A stretch of 64,000 nucleotides of DNA from Edaphochlamys debaryana (taxonomy: Eukaryota > Chlorophyta > Chlorophyceae > Chlamydomonadales), in contig JAEHOE010000143.1 in NCBI GenBank assembly GCA_016858145.1, positions 124,001 through 188,000 of the forward strand, in the 5' to 3' direction. Shown piece after piece: positions 34,058 to 46,339 of the stretch. The position numbers and the translations under genes were made by a program. A model generated the notes under the pieces. It was given only the letters and a program-made list of their open reading frames with translations, was not told the DNA's origin and searched no databases. Each line of letters starts with the position of its first letter. Position 1 is the first letter of the stretch.

Positions 34058-34300
34058 CGTGCGCCCTCTTGTAGCCTTGCAAAACAGCAGCTGCTGGCTA
34101 AGGAGCAACTGGAGCACAGGGCAAACCGCCCGTACCTGCCCTATAGACGGTCACACGGTCACACAACGTCAGCTCACTACGGACAGCTAGCTGTGAGCAT
34201 TACTGCTCAGCGACGGCATATGTATTCACCAAACCGTTCTCCATTCCGGTGAGCCGGGACAATGGCTGAGCCGTTCATGTTCCGTCGCACCCTGCGCTCC

Positions 34301-34360
34301 CGCTACACCGTCCTACACGGAGTGTACCCCCGCTACACCGTCCTACACCGAGTGTACCCC
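34301..34360. repeat. 30-bp tandem duplication upstream of gene A
   Basis: Two adjacent 30-bp copies (CGCTACACCGTCCTACAC...GTGTACCCC) differing at one base; conserved in unit B at 40415-40474. Embedded GTGTAC words recur in the upstream region of gene C near 46630. Position about 250-300 bp before the gene start suits promoter or upstream elements. Confidence 0.6.
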
Positions 34361-35123
34361 CGCATGTCAGACTACCGTGTTTTACCAGCGACCGCTAGTG
34401 GTCAGACACGCCCATGTCGGTCGCCCTTGTAGTCATCAGTCAGGGAGATGGTGGCCCCGCCGCCCCCCGCAGTCAGTCAGGACTGCTGACAGCAGTGCAG
34501 GATGCCGACACCCAACCCAACCTGGGGCCAGAGAAAATGAGGACGGCTGACCTGGCGCACACAGGTGCATGTGCGGTGTAGCGGCGGCGCAGGAAGCGGG
34601 TCGGCGCGGTGTGCCGGGGGTGCACGGGTGTAGGGTGGCAGGTTGCAATCATATGGTCACGGAAGCACCAGCGGTACACCTGCAGCACACTGGCGGTACA
34701 CCGGCTTGCTTGCCGCTGGAAACATGGGCTGTGCTGGATGGAGCGGCAGGCAAAGTGCATTTCGTGAGCCCGCGTGGCGTGCTCCGCGTGAAGCTTTGGG
34801 GCGAGGGGTGCGGGGGGCCGAGGACGGACGGCCCGAAGTCGCGCACCATGAGCTCACATATGGCTAGCGGAGGGCAAGACCCTCCAAGAGGACCCTACGC
34901 CACAACCAAGCGCTTCGCTTCGTTGTTTTCTTCTACACACTCCAAGAGGACCCTACGCCGGCGGAGGAGTCGTGGGTCCTCCGGGCAGAGGGGCCTACCT
35001 TCAAGGTCGGCCGAAGTTCGGCAGCAGCCTCCACTCCTCCTCCGGCGGAAGCCTGTTCAGAGGAAAGAGGAACCCCCTTGGAGACTCTCCGATCCTCCTC
35101 TCCACTCCACACTCCTCCGAAGT

Positions 35124-35163
35124 CCTCTGGAGGACTCTGCAGTCCTCCCGAGTCCTCCAGAGG
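35124..35163. repeat. 13-bp inverted repeat (possible hairpin)
   Basis: CCTCTGGAGGACT (35124-35136) and AGTCCTCCAGAGG (35151-35163) are perfect reverse complements with a 14-nt loop, in the CCTCC-rich stretch. Also present in unit B. Confidence 0.5.
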
Positions 35164-36660
35164 CCTCCGTCTCCTCCCTGCCCTCCCCCCCCCCCGCGCG
35201 CCCCCGCCCTACCCTCCATCCGCCTTCCCGCCCTCTCCCACCTCTCCCCCGCCCTCCTCCTGTCTCTACTGCTGCTGCTCTTTAGTCCACCCCGTCCTCC
35301 GGGCCCTCCGGGTCCTCCGACCCCTCCGGACCTGCCGAGCGACCCCCAAGGGTGGTCCTCCGGGTCCTCCAAGTCGTCCAAGTCCTCCGGCGCAGGCAAA
35401 AAAGGCGGCCTCACGGCCAATGCGTAATCACACAACCCACTTCCACGTTGCGCTCTTTAGCGCGGATTCTGCTGGCCGGTGTCGCTCATTGCTTGCGGCA
35501 TGTGCCGCGCGCACTGCTCCGCGAGCAACGGCGACAGCTCATCGTCGCTCAAGCATATACGGCTACAAAACATAGTTGTCCGTGCGCGCGTGTTCCCAGC
35601 TTTGCAGAGGACTAGCCTCAGCATGCATGTCCGCGGCCCCTTCGCGGAACTTGCGCACGGGTTGAAGTTATGTCGCTAGCATCAGCTGGTATCTTATGGG
35701 GGCATCAGGCGTGTCGTGGTATGTGCGATCCGCGACAGACAGCGCAGCAGGCGGATTGTGCGAAATCGCAGACCCGTAAGCAGCTAGCCTTGCGCTGCTG
35801 TCGCTAAGATAAGCCGCGATGGTTCAAATGATTGGACTGCTGTACACAGCGCCTGCGTGTGTTGGCCCCAACCGGAACGCATGTCCCGCAGAGGCAGCAC
35901 ATGGCTGCGGTTCGGCCTCGGCACCTTCTTCGTGCCCGCTCCCCCTGCAATACAACCCCTTTCCCCCCTCCCTCGCGCCTGCTTCTGAACCTGCTTTATT
36001 CTCCCCGACATGCCCCTGTTTCCCCCTCCCCCATCGTCGAAGGGTGAAGATGCACCCCTCATCCCCCTCCCCCCCCGTCCCGTGGCGGCGAGGGGAGGGG
36101 GGGAAGGGATCAGGGGCATGGCAGGGAGACATGGGTGGGGGAGGAGGGGGGAGGGGGTGCATCGTAACCTGGTGGCGAGGGGGAGAAGGAAGGGCGGGGA
36201 GGAGGGGCATGGCAGGGAGAGGACAGCAGGTGCAGAAGGCGGCGCGTGCCCAGGGCGGGGGAGGGAGGGAAGTTCGGAAAGTACCGTAGGCAGCCCGTTG
36301 GCGGCCTGTCTGCCCAGGGCAGGCGGCTATCGTTGTTTCAGGACGGGGACAAGTAAGAGGAAGCGAGGGAGGGGGCAAGGGGTCGTATTGGGACCCAGGG
36401 GGAGGCGGAGGCAGGCAGGTGGGGTGGCGAAGGCGGAGGGTTTATTAGCGGCAAGGGGGCTCGGTGTCGAGGGCTGGCCGGGGCCCGGGTCGGGCCTTGC
36501 GAGGAGGTGAAGCTTGAGCAGGTTCCCATGGTAGGCCGGTAGTGCCCGGTACTCGCAACACTTTGTCGCATGCGGGGCGCATGGTGGGCGGCGGAAAGTG
36601 TCTGTCACACACTGCACCGTGCAGTCCGGGTCAACAGGGGGTGAGCGCTTGCATGCCTGT

Positions 36661-36665
36661 TTACA
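36661..36665 (-). terminator. TGTAA word for glycoprotein gene B
   Basis: Minus-strand TGTAA, 483 nt past the gene B stop codon and the nearest such word. Confidence 0.45.
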
Positions 36666-37147
36666 CTGTGGGTAGGTCTGTTCCACGCCGTTTCAATAGT
36701 GACAGGACTGTCCCAAACCGTCCGCGGTGCGTGTGCTTGATGAACTACACCGATTTGCGCCCGAGTCAACCTAGAGAGGCACCCCCTAAACGTGCCCTTG
36801 CAGCGCAGCTAGCAGTGGCCAAGCCGCCCAACAGGGCCCAACGCGTTAGTGATGTCTGGTCATCATCAAACCGCAATCCACGGCAGTCATACATACAGGT
36901 ATGTGCGCTACAACACGCACAGAGAGGCATGCACACCTACCGTCCCTGCTGCATATTCACATTATAACATTCCTTGATTGCAGTACTTGTGTTCCACCAT
37001 GCATGGCACGCACCCGCGCCTGTCGAGCTTTTGTCTCTTGCGTTCTAGGGGAGAGCTATCTACTCTACATCATGTGCGCATGCAGAACGGGAGCATGCCA
37101 TGCATCGTCCGCAGGCGAGCCATGCATGAGTCTCAACGGCCGAGCCC

Positions 37148-40100
37148 TCAGCAGGCCGCGACGCCCCAGTGGCAGGCCAGGTAGATGGGGGAGGAGTTGG
37201 CGGCCTTGGTGCCGCCCACACGCGCGGTCATGGTCGTGTTGGTGCCCTCAGCGCCCGGGATACCGGTGATGGTGGCCGTGGGGAACTGCGAGCGGAGAGG
37301 CGAGGAGCGAAGGGAGCAAGCTAAGCAAAGAGCGCGTGATTCGGCCGGCGGCCACGCTGCGTGGCTGCTAGCGCACGCACGAGCGCGCCTCGCTTGCTTA
37401 GGCCCACGCTCACCTGGCCGGGGTTGAAGTTGGGCATGGGGGTGTAGCTGGCGTAGAAGTGGCCTTGGTCCACCACGGCGGTGACGTTGGCGTTGTTGCG
37501 GATGAGCAGGGAGCAGGAGGCGGTCACGAAGGTGGCGTTGACGGCACGACTGCGTGGGGAAGGGATGGCGGGCGGGGCGCATAAAGAAGAGAGAGCTGCT
37601 GCGCTTAGCTGCGCTTTGCTAGGGCGCCTCCAGCTCAGCTCAACCTCAGCTAAGGCCAGGGCGGGGCTGGCCGGCCTGCTTCAGCTCGCTAGGCAAAAGG
37701 GCAGCGCGGCAGCCGCCAGCTCCAACCCAACCGCATCAGCATCTATCAGTGCATCACTAGTGCTCACACTTGGATAATGACGCCGCCGACGTCCCAGCCC
37801 CTGCGAGGGTCGTTCTTGGCACAGCCAGCGCAGCCGAAGGGGCCGGCGGCGATGGTGGTGGCAGTCGTGGCGGTGGTGAAGGTCTGGCCGGACGACGGGG
37901 TAGTGATCGTGAAGTAGCCGCCCCACCTGCAGGCGGAGGGGCACAATTGTTCACCTCAGCGAAGGGGGGCCGACGCTACAGAGCTGCTGTTTGTAAGTGT
38001 GGCAGGTGCGCAGGTGTGGCAGGCCTGCAGCGGCCCTGGCTACATTGGCATGCGTCGTCGGTCATGCCCTTCCTTCCCACCAACGAGGTTTGGGACTACC
38101 GGTACACAATGCTAGTGGCAACTCTGACCGGAAAGCTGGCTGTGCGTGACCCGCAAGCTCCTGCTGCAGATCCACACCAGCGAGGCGCTATTGGGCTCAC
38201 TTGTCAGAACCGGCATCAGTGATAATCGTTTGGAGAGGGTTCCAGGTGAAGAGGGGGGACGACGAGGCCGCGGGAGATCCGGTGGTGAACTTGAAAGTGG
38301 GCACAGTGGTCCCCGGCTGGGCCTCGCCAGTGCTGCCTGTGGGTCCAGGGACAGGGCACACGGGAGTTTGGGGACAAGCGACGGGGGCCGCCCGAAACAC
38401 ATCGCAGGTTGAGGTTCCTAGCTCAAAACTGTGATTCATTCTGCTTGGCACTCGCTCCTAAAATACATACACATGTCGACGGTAGAACTCACGAGGAGCG
38501 GCCCAGATGGTGTCATTCGCGCAGGCAGGGGGAGAGGGCGGAGGCGTAGCTGTGTTGTCGCCAACGGGAGCGACAGGCGGGGGGCTCGGAGGAGGGGGGG
38601 GCGGGGGGCTGGGAGGCGGGGGGCTGGGAGGAGGGGGAGGAGGAGGGGCGGCGGCGGCGGGCTGGGGGGCGGGGGGCTGGGAGGAGGGGGCGGCGGCGGG
38701 GGAGGAGGGGGGCTGGGAGGAGGCGGGCTGGGAGGCGGCGGGGGAGGAGGGGGCGGAGGCGGGCTTGGGGGAGGGGGGCTCGGGGGCGGAGGCGGAGGAG
38801 GGGGTGGGGGAGGGCTGGGGGGCGGCGGGCTGGGGGGTGGCGGGGGAGGAGGGGGCGAGGGAGGGCTGGGCGGAGGGGGGCTGGGAGGCGGGGGGGGAGG
38901 AGGGGGCGGGGGAGGGCTGGGCGGAGGGGGGCTCGGGGGCGGCGGGGGAGGGGGGCTCGGGGGCGGCGGGGGAGGGGGGCTGGGAGGAGGCGGGGGAGGC
39001 GGGCTGGGCGCCGGGGTACAAGACGTGATGGTCACGGTAAAGTCGCAGACGCTGCCCTGAGCCCCGCAGCCTCCGCCGCCACCGCAGCAGCCGCCGTTGT
39101 TGGGGCCAGAGCAGGTGACGGCTCCGTCCAGGTTTCCGTCATGGATCTGGGGACGCGGACATCGAGGGGGGCGGCGGGGGGCGGGGGTCGGGGGTAGGGG
39201 ACGGGCGGCACGACCCTCTACCGGTACGACCCTCTCAGGTTCCGCATGGAAGCAACCGCCCCAGCCGTGTCGCTGTAGCTGTATGCGTGCCTCGCCCACT
39301 TGCCTGGGCCTGGAAGCTGGTCAACGTGTTCGAAATGTAGTAGCCGATTGCCGTGTCATCGTTGCAGGTGTTACCGTTGATGGTGCCGGCGCAGGTGCTG
39401 TTGTCTAGGCTGCAGGCTCCGGGGGCTAACTCGCGGCAGCAGAACCACCTGGGGGGCGGGGCCAGGGAGGGGCGTACCGGGAGGGAGTGAGTGCATGCGT
39501 GTCTCCGCTGGTGAGCCGGGCCGAGGCGGGTGCACGCCGTGAGAGGCGCGTGTCTTGCGTCCCACCCCACCCCCCCCGCCCTCCCACCCCCGGCCAGCCA
39601 TCTCTCAAGACGGCCTTTCCACTCACGAGATGGTGCCAGACTTGCAAGTGGCCATGTTGACGGTTACATAGTTGTGCGTCGAGTTGTAGTAATTGCACGT
39701 GGCGGTGACGCACGTTGCCAGGCTGCGGGGAGGAAGATAGCAATGGGGGCGCTCTCGTCGTCATCAGCGGGTGAACGACAGCATGCAAGGTAGTAGATGC
39801 GTCGCCGCTCCTTGGCTGAGACGGCAAACTCCACGGGCACGGCCCAAGCTAGGCGGGAACTTAGCCCATGTACACGTGCTCTATGTAGGCCTGCCGCTCT
39901 CACCCACGCACCCATACATCCAAGCCGTCTATCTGGGCCCAACCCCCCAGCCAACGAACGAACAGACCCGGACTCACTTGGAACAGGCGAAGGAGCAGGT
40001 CGGCCCGCCCTGCATCAGCTTACGGCCAAAGTACGCAGGGAAGTCGGCCGTGTCGGCGACCTCGCCCTTATGCTCCTCGAGGCCACGGCGTGCCGCCTCC

Positions 40101-40171
40101 CCGATGGGGGCGCTCGCGAGTGCGACCACCAGCAAGGCGACGCCAAGCACTGTTCGAAGGCTTGACAACAT
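37148..40171 (-). CDS. Secreted Ser-Pro-rod glycoprotein B (pherophorin-like), rod exon out of frame
   Basis: Same eight-exon layout as copy A: 39978-40171, 39627-39722, 39304-39448, 38493-39146, 38201-38417, 37768-37926, 37414-37549, 37148-37285. The signal peptide, Cys-rich domain, GC-donor intron and C-terminal domain match copy A. The rod exon is 654 nt, so like A it enters exon 5 in the wrong frame. The rod has lost the three extra bases that in A cause a local out-of-frame patch. A 2-nt difference from copy C (GGC repeats near 38648, matching 32528 in A) accounts for the shift. If genuine, translation would end soon after the rod. The role in the cell wall is inferred from the domain type. 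Confidence 0.72.
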
Positions 40172-42659
40172 CGTGCGCCCTCTTGTAGCCTTGCAAAACA
40201 GCAGCTGCTGGCTAAGGAGCAACTGGAGCACAGGGCAAACCGCCCGTACCTGCCCTATAGACGGTCACACGGTCACACAACGTCAGCTCACTACGGACAG
40301 CTAGCTGTGAGCATTACTGCTCAGCGACGGCATATGTATTCACCAAACCGTTCTCCATTCCGGTGAGCCGGGACAATGGCTGAGCCGTTCATGTTCCGTC
40401 GCACCCTGCGCTCCCGCTACACCGTCCTACACGGAGTGTACCCCCGCTACACCGTCCTACACCGAGTGTACCCCCGCATGTCAGACTACCGTGTTTTACC
40501 AGCGACCGCTAGTGGTCAGACACGCCCATGTCGGTCGCCCTTGTAGTCATCAGTCAGGGAGATGGTGGCCCCGCCGCCCCCCGCAGTCAGTCAGGACTGC
40601 TGACAGCAGTGCAGGATGCCGACACCCAACCCAACCTGGGGCCAGAGAAAATGAGGACGGCTGACCTGGCGCACACAGGTGCATGTGCGGTTGTAGCGGC
40701 GGCGCAGGAAGCGGGTCGGCGCGGTGTGCCGGGGGTGCACGGGTGTAGGGTGGCAGGTTGCAATCATATGGTCAGTACTCCCGCCCGCCACACGGAAGCA
40801 CCAGCGGTACACCTGCAGCACACTGGCGGTACACCGGCTTGCTTGCCGCTGGAAACATGGGCTGTGCTGGATGGAGCGGCAGGCAAAGTGCATTTCGTGA
40901 GCCCGCGTGGCGTGCTCCGCGTGAAGCTTTGGGGCGAGGGGTGCGGGGGGCCGAGGACGGACGGCCCGAAGTCGCGCACCATGAGCTCACATATGGCTAG
41001 CGGAGGGCAAGACCCTCCAAGAGGACCCTACGCCACAACCAAGCGCTTCGCTTCGTTGTTTTCTTCTACACACTCCAAGAGGACCCTACGCCGGCGGAGG
41101 AGTCGTGGGTCCTCCGGGCAGAGGGGCCTACCTTCAAGGTCGGCCGAAGTTCGGCAGCAGCCTCCACTCCTCCTCCGGCGGAAGCCTGTTCAGAGGAAAG
41201 AGGAACCCCCTTGGAGACTCTCCGATCCTCCTCTCCACTCCACACTCCTCCGAAGTCCTCTGGAGGACTCTGCAGTCCTCCCGAGTCCTCCAGAGGCCTC
41301 CGTCTCCTCCCTGCCCTCCCCCCCCCGCGCGCCCCCGCCCTACCCTCCATCCGCCTTCCCGCCCTCTCCCACCTCTCCCCGCCCTCCTCCTGTCTCTACT
41401 GCTGCTGCTCTTTAGTCCACCCCGTCCTCCGGGCCCTCCGGGTCCTCCGACCCCTCCGGACCTGCCGAGCGACCCCCAAGGGTGGTCCTCCGGGTCCTCC
41501 AAGTCGTCCAAGTCCTCCGGCGCAGGCAAAAAAGGCGGCCTCGCGGCCAATGCGTAATCACACAACCCACTTCCACGTTGCGCTCTTTAGCGCGGATTCT
41601 GCTGGCCGGTGTCGCTCATTGCTTGCGGCATGTGCCGCGCGCACTGCTCCGCGAGCAACGGCGACAGCTCATCGTCGCTCAAGCATATACGGCTACAAAA
41701 CATAGTTGTCCGTGCGCGCGTGTTCCCAGCTTTGCAGAGGACTTGCCTCAGCATGCATGTCCGCGGCCCCTTCGCGGAACTTGCGCACGGGTTGAAGTTA
41801 TGTCGCTAGCATCAGCTGGTATCTTATGGGGGCATCAGGCGTGTCGTGGTATGTGCGATCCGCGACAGACAGCGCAGCAGGCGGATTGTGCGAAATCGCA
41901 GACCCGTAAGCAGCTAGCCTTGCGCTGCTGTCGCTAAGATAAGCCGCGATGGTTCAAATGATTGGACTGCTGTACACAGCGCCTGCGTGTGTTGGCCCCA
42001 ACCGGAACGCATGTCCCGCAGAGGCAGCACATGGCTGCGGTTCGGCCTCGGCACCTTCTTCGTGCCCGCTCCCCCTGCAATACAACCCCTTTCCCCCCTC
42101 CCTCGCGCCTGCTTCTGAACCTGCTTTATTCTCCCCGACATGCCCCTGTTTCCCCCTCCCCCATCGTCGAAGGGTGAAGATGCACCCCTCATCCCCCTCC
42201 CCCCCCGTCCCGTGGCGGCGAGGGGAGGGGGGGAAGGGATCAGGGGCATGGCAGGGAGACATGGGTGGGGGAGGAGGGGGGAGGGGGTGCATCGTAACCT
42301 GGTGGCGAGGGGGAGAAGGAAGGGCGGGGAGGAGGGGCATGGCAGGGAGAGGACAGCAGGTGCAGAAGGCGGCGCGTGCCCAGGGCGGGGGAGGGAGGGA
42401 AGTTCGGAAAGTACCGTAGGCAGCCCGTTGGCGGCCTGTCTGCCCAGGGCAGGCGGCTATCGTTGTTTCAGGACGGGGACAAGTAAGAGGAAGCGAGGGA
42501 GGGGGCAAGGGGTCGTATTGGGACCCAGGGGGAGGCGGAGGCAGGCAGGTGGGGTGGCGAAGGCGGAGGGTTTATTAGCGGCAAGGGGGCTCGGTGTCGA
42601 GGGCTGGCCGGGGCCCGGGTCGGGCCTTGCGAGGAGGTGAAGCTTGAGCAGGTTCCCAT
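40172..42659. other. Intergenic part of unit B
   Basis: Same content as the unit A spacer, plus an 18-bp insertion (around 40775, AGTACTCCCGCCCGCCAC). No gene seen. Confidence 0.55.
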
Positions 42660-42790
42660 GGTAGGCCGGTAGTGCCCGGTACTCGCAACACTTTGTCGCA
42701 TGCGGGGCGCATGGTGGGCGGCGGAAAGTATCTGTCACACACTGCACCGTGCAGTCCGGGTCAACAGGGGGTGAGCGCTTGCATGCCTGT

Positions 42791-42795
42791 TTACA
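42791..42795 (-). terminator. TGTAA word for glycoprotein gene C
   Basis: Minus-strand TGTAA about 483 nt past the gene C stop, in the same relative place as in unit B. Confidence 0.45.
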
Positions 42796-43095
42796 CTGTG
42801 GGTAGGTCTGTTCCACGCCGTTTCAATAGTGACAGGACTGTCCCAAACCGTCCGCGGTGCGTGTGCTTGATGAACTACACCGATTTGCGCCCGAGTCAAC
42901 CTAGAGAGGCACCCCCTAAACGTGCCCTTGCAGCGCAGCTAGCAGTGGCCAAGCCGCCCAACAGGGCCCAACGCGTTAGTGATGTCTGGTCATCATCAAA
43001 CCGCAATCCACGGCAGTCATACATACAGGTATGTGCGCTACAACACGCACAGAGAGGCATGCACACCTACCGTCCTTGCTGCATATTCACATTAT

Positions 43096-45655
43096 AACAT
43101 TCCTTGATTGCAGTACTTGTGTTCCACCATGCATGGCACGCACCCGCGCCTGTCGAGCTTTTGTCTCTTGCGTTCTAGGGGAGAGCTATCTACTCTACAT
43201 CATTTACGCATGCAGAACGGGAGCATGCCATGCATCGTCCGCAGGCGAGCCATGCATGAGTCTCAACGGCCGAGCCCTCAGCAGGCCGCGACGCCCCAGT
43301 GGCAGGCCAGGTAGATGGGGGAGGAGTTGGCGGCCTTGGTGCCGCCCACACGCGCGGTCATGGTGGTGTTGGTGCCCTCAGCGCCCGGGATACCGGTGAT
43401 GGTGGCCGTGGGGAACTGCGAGCGGAGAGGCGAGGAGCGAAGGGAGCAAGCTAAGCAAAGAGCGCGTGATTCGGCCGGCGGCCACGCTGCGTGGCTGCTA
43501 GCGCACGCACGAGCGCGCCTCGCTTGCTTAGGCCCACGCTCACCTGGCCGGGGTTGAAGTTGGGCATGGGGGTGTAGCTGGCGTAGAAGTGGCCTTGGTC
43601 CACCACGGCGGTGACGTTGGCGTTGTTGCGGATGAGCAGGGAGCAGGAGGCGGTCACGAAGGTGGCGTTGACGGCACGACTGCGTGGGGAAGGGATGGCG
43701 GGCGGGGCGCATAAAGAAGAGAGAGCTGCTGCGCTTTGCTAGGGCGCCTCCAGCTCAGCTCAACCTCAGCTAAGGCCAGGGCGGGGCTGGCCGGCCTGCT
43801 TCAGCTCGCTAGGCAAAAGGGCAGCTAGCGCGGCAGCCGCCAGCTCCAACCCAACCGCATCAGCATCTATCAGTGCATCACTAGTGCTCACACTTGGATA
43901 ATGACGCCGCCGACGTCCCAGCCCCTGCGAGGGTCGTTCTTGGCACAGCCAGCGCAGCCGAAGGGGCCGGCGGCGATGGTGGTGGCGGTCGTGGCGGTGG
44001 TGAAGGTCTGGCCGGACGACGGGGTAGTGATCGTGAAGTAGCCGCCCCACCTGCAGGCGGAGGGGCACAATTGTTCACCTCAGCGAACAGGGGCCGACGC
44101 TACAGAGCTGCTGTTTGTAAGTGTGGCAAGTGCGCAGGTGCGGCAGGCCTGCAGCGGCCCTGGCTACATCGGCATGCGTCGTCGGTCATGCCCTTCCTTC
44201 GGGCCAACGAGGTTTGGGACTGCCGGCACACGATGCTAGTGGCACCCCTGGCCGGTAAGCTGGCTGTGCGTGACCCGCAAGCTCCTGCTGCAGATCCACA
44301 CCAGCGAGGCGCTATTGGGCTCACTTGTCAGAACCGGCATCAGTAATAACCGTTTGGAGAGGGTTCCAGGTGAAGAGGGGGGACGACGAGGCCGCGGGAG
44401 ATCCGGTGGTGAACTTGAAAGTGGGCACAGTGGTCCCCGGCTGGGCCTCGCCAGTGCTGCCTGTGGGTCCAGGGACAGGGCACACGGGAGTTTGGGGACA
44501 AGCGACGGGGGCCGCCCGAAACACATCGCAGGTTGAGGTTCCTAGCTCAAAACTGTGATTCATTCTGCTTGGCACTCGCTCCTAAAATACATACACATGT
44601 CGACGGTAGAACTCACGAGGAGCGGCCCAGATGGTGTCATTCGCGCAGGCAGGGGGAGAGGGCGGAGGCGTAGCTGTGTTGTCGCCAACGGGAGCGACAG
44701 GCGGGGGGCTCGGAGGAGGGGGGGGCGGGGGGCTGGGAGGCGGGGGGCTGGGAGGAGGGGGAGGAGGAGGGGGCGGCGGCGGGCTGGGAGGCGGGGGGCT
44801 GGGAGGAGGGGGCGGCGGCGGGGGAGGAGGGGGGCTGGGAGGAGGCGGGCTGGGAGGCGGCGGGGGAGGAGGGGGCGGAGGCGGGCTTGGAGGAGGGGGG
44901 CTCGGGGGCGGAGGCGGAGGAGGGGGTGGGGGAGGGCTGGGGGGCGGCGGGCTGGGGGGTGGCGGGGGAGGAGGGGGCGGGGGAGGGCTCGGAGGCGGGG
45001 GGCTGGGCGGGGGCGGGGGAGGAGGGGGCGGGGGAGGGCTGGGCGGAGGGGGGCTGGGAGGCGGGGGGGGAGGAGGGGGCGGGGGAGGGCTGGGCGGAGG
45101 GGGGCTCGGGGGCGGCGGGGGAGGGGGGCTCGGGGGCGGCGGGGGAGGGGGGCTGGGAGGAGGCGGGGGAGGCGGGCTGGGCGCCGGGGTACAAGACGTG
45201 ATGGTCACGGTAAAGTCGCAGACGCTGCCCTGAGCCCCGCAGCCTCCGCCGCCACCGCAGCAGCCGCCGTTGTTGGGGCCAGAGCAGGTGACGGCTCCGT
45301 CCAGGTTTCCGTCATGGATCTGGGGACACGGACATCGAGGGGGGCGGCGGGGGGCGGGGGTCGGGGGTAGGGGACGGGCGGCACGACCCTCTACCGGTAC
45401 GACCCTCTCAGGTTCCGCATGGAAGCAACCGCCCCAGCCGTGTCGCTGTAGCTGTATGCGTGCCTCGCCCACTTGCCTGGGCCTGGAAGCTGGTCAACGT
45501 GTTCGAAATGTAGTAGCCGATTGCCGTGTCATCGTTGCAGGTGTTACCGTTGATGGTGCCGGCGCAGGTGCTGCTGTCCAGGCTGCAGGCTCCGGGGGCT
45601 GACTCACGGCAGCAGAACCACCTGGGGGGCGGGGCCAGGGAGGGGTGAACCGGGA
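43096..45655 (-). repeat. Tandem glycoprotein repeat unit C, homologous part
   Basis: Closely similar to units A and B from exon 8 through exon 3. Upstream of about 45655 (intron 2, exons 2 and 1, promoter) similarity drops sharply, marking the edge of recent duplication or gene conversion. Confidence 0.85.
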
Positions 45656-46339
45656 GTGAGCGAGTGTCTCTGGTGAGACGGGCCGTGGGCGTGGCGGCGG
45701 CAGAGGCGCGTGTCATCCCGCCCCCAGCCATCCATCCATCCATCAAGACGAGCGACCCCCCCACTCACGAGATGGTGCCCCCCTTGCAGGTGATCATGTT
45801 TATGGTCACATAGTTGTGCGTCGAGTTGTAGTAATTGCACGTGGCGGTGACGCACGTTGCCAGCCTGCGGGGAGGAAGACAGGAAGGGGCGGGGGCGCTC
45901 TCGTCACTATTAGCGGTGACCGATGACTGCTGCAAGAAAGGAAATCGATGGGTATCGCCGCTCCTTGGCTGAGACGGCAAACATGAGGAGCACGGCACTG
46001 AGCTGGGCGGGAACTCAGCCCCCATATACGTTCTCTGGCCTTCCTCGCTCACGCCTGCCTGCCTCGTTCTCTGGCCCATCCACGCACCCGTCTTACGCAT
46101 CCATCCAAGCCCCGCCCAGCCCCCAACCGACCCCCCTCCCCGAGCGAGACCCTGACGCACTTCGCACAGCCGAAGGAGCAGGTCGGCCCGCCCTGCATCA
46201 GCTTGCGGCCAAAGTATACCGTGTCGGCGACCTCGCTCTTCTGCTCCTCGAGGCCACGGCGTGCCGTCGTCCCGATGGGGGCGCTCGCGAGTGCCACCAG
46301 CAAGGCGACGCCAAGCACTGTTCGGCTTGGTGACATCAT
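43278..46339 (-). CDS. Secreted Ser-Pro-rod glycoprotein C (pherophorin-like), intact
   Basis: The only copy open from start to stop: 590 aa from exons 46161-46339, 45769-45864, 45477-45621, 44617-45319, 44325-44541, 43892-44050, 43544-43679, 43278-43415. The signal peptide is MMSPSRTVLGVALLVALASA. The N-terminal domain has many Cys (GPTCSFGCAK, WFCCRESAPGACSL). A rod of about 140 residues, mostly SPPPPSPPPPPPPPPPP units, links to a C-terminal domain starting PACANDTIWAAPR|TSTCDVF and ending ACHWGVAAC. The intron after exon 3 has a GC donor. The Pro-rich rod is expected to be hydroxylated and arabinosylated, as in volvocine wall glycoproteins. An adjacent ATG at 46336 is an equal start candidate. 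Confidence 0.85.

Larger units (their letters stand above)
34058..36529. other. Intergenic part of unit A
   Basis: About 2.5 kb upstream of gene A. It holds a 30-bp tandem pair (34301-34360), an 18-bp direct repeat (CCAAGAGGACCCTACGCC at about 34885 and 34941), a CCTCCGG-rich low-complexity stretch (about 35020-35400) and G-rich runs near 36090-36450. Its long frames recur in unit B only because the DNA does. No gene seen. Confidence 0.55.
30843..36965 (-). repeat. Tandem glycoprotein repeat unit A (~6.12 kb)
   Basis: Near-identical to 36966-43095 along its whole length, including introns and intergenic DNA. The unit edge is set at the retroelement insertion point for convenience. Differences from unit B are mainly homopolymer/rod length changes and an 18-bp insertion in B at about 40775. 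Confidence 0.9.
36966..43095 (-). repeat. Tandem glycoprotein repeat unit B (~6.13 kb)
   Basis: Second near-identical copy. It carries the uninterrupted version of the site where the retroelement entered copy A (CACATTATAACATTCC across 36957-36972). Confidence 0.9.

Noticed and set aside
35001..35435. Recurrent 144-codon frame in units A and B
   Set aside because: It lies in CCTCC/GGAGG low-complexity DNA; repetition reflects duplication of the unit, not selection. No splice or domain support.
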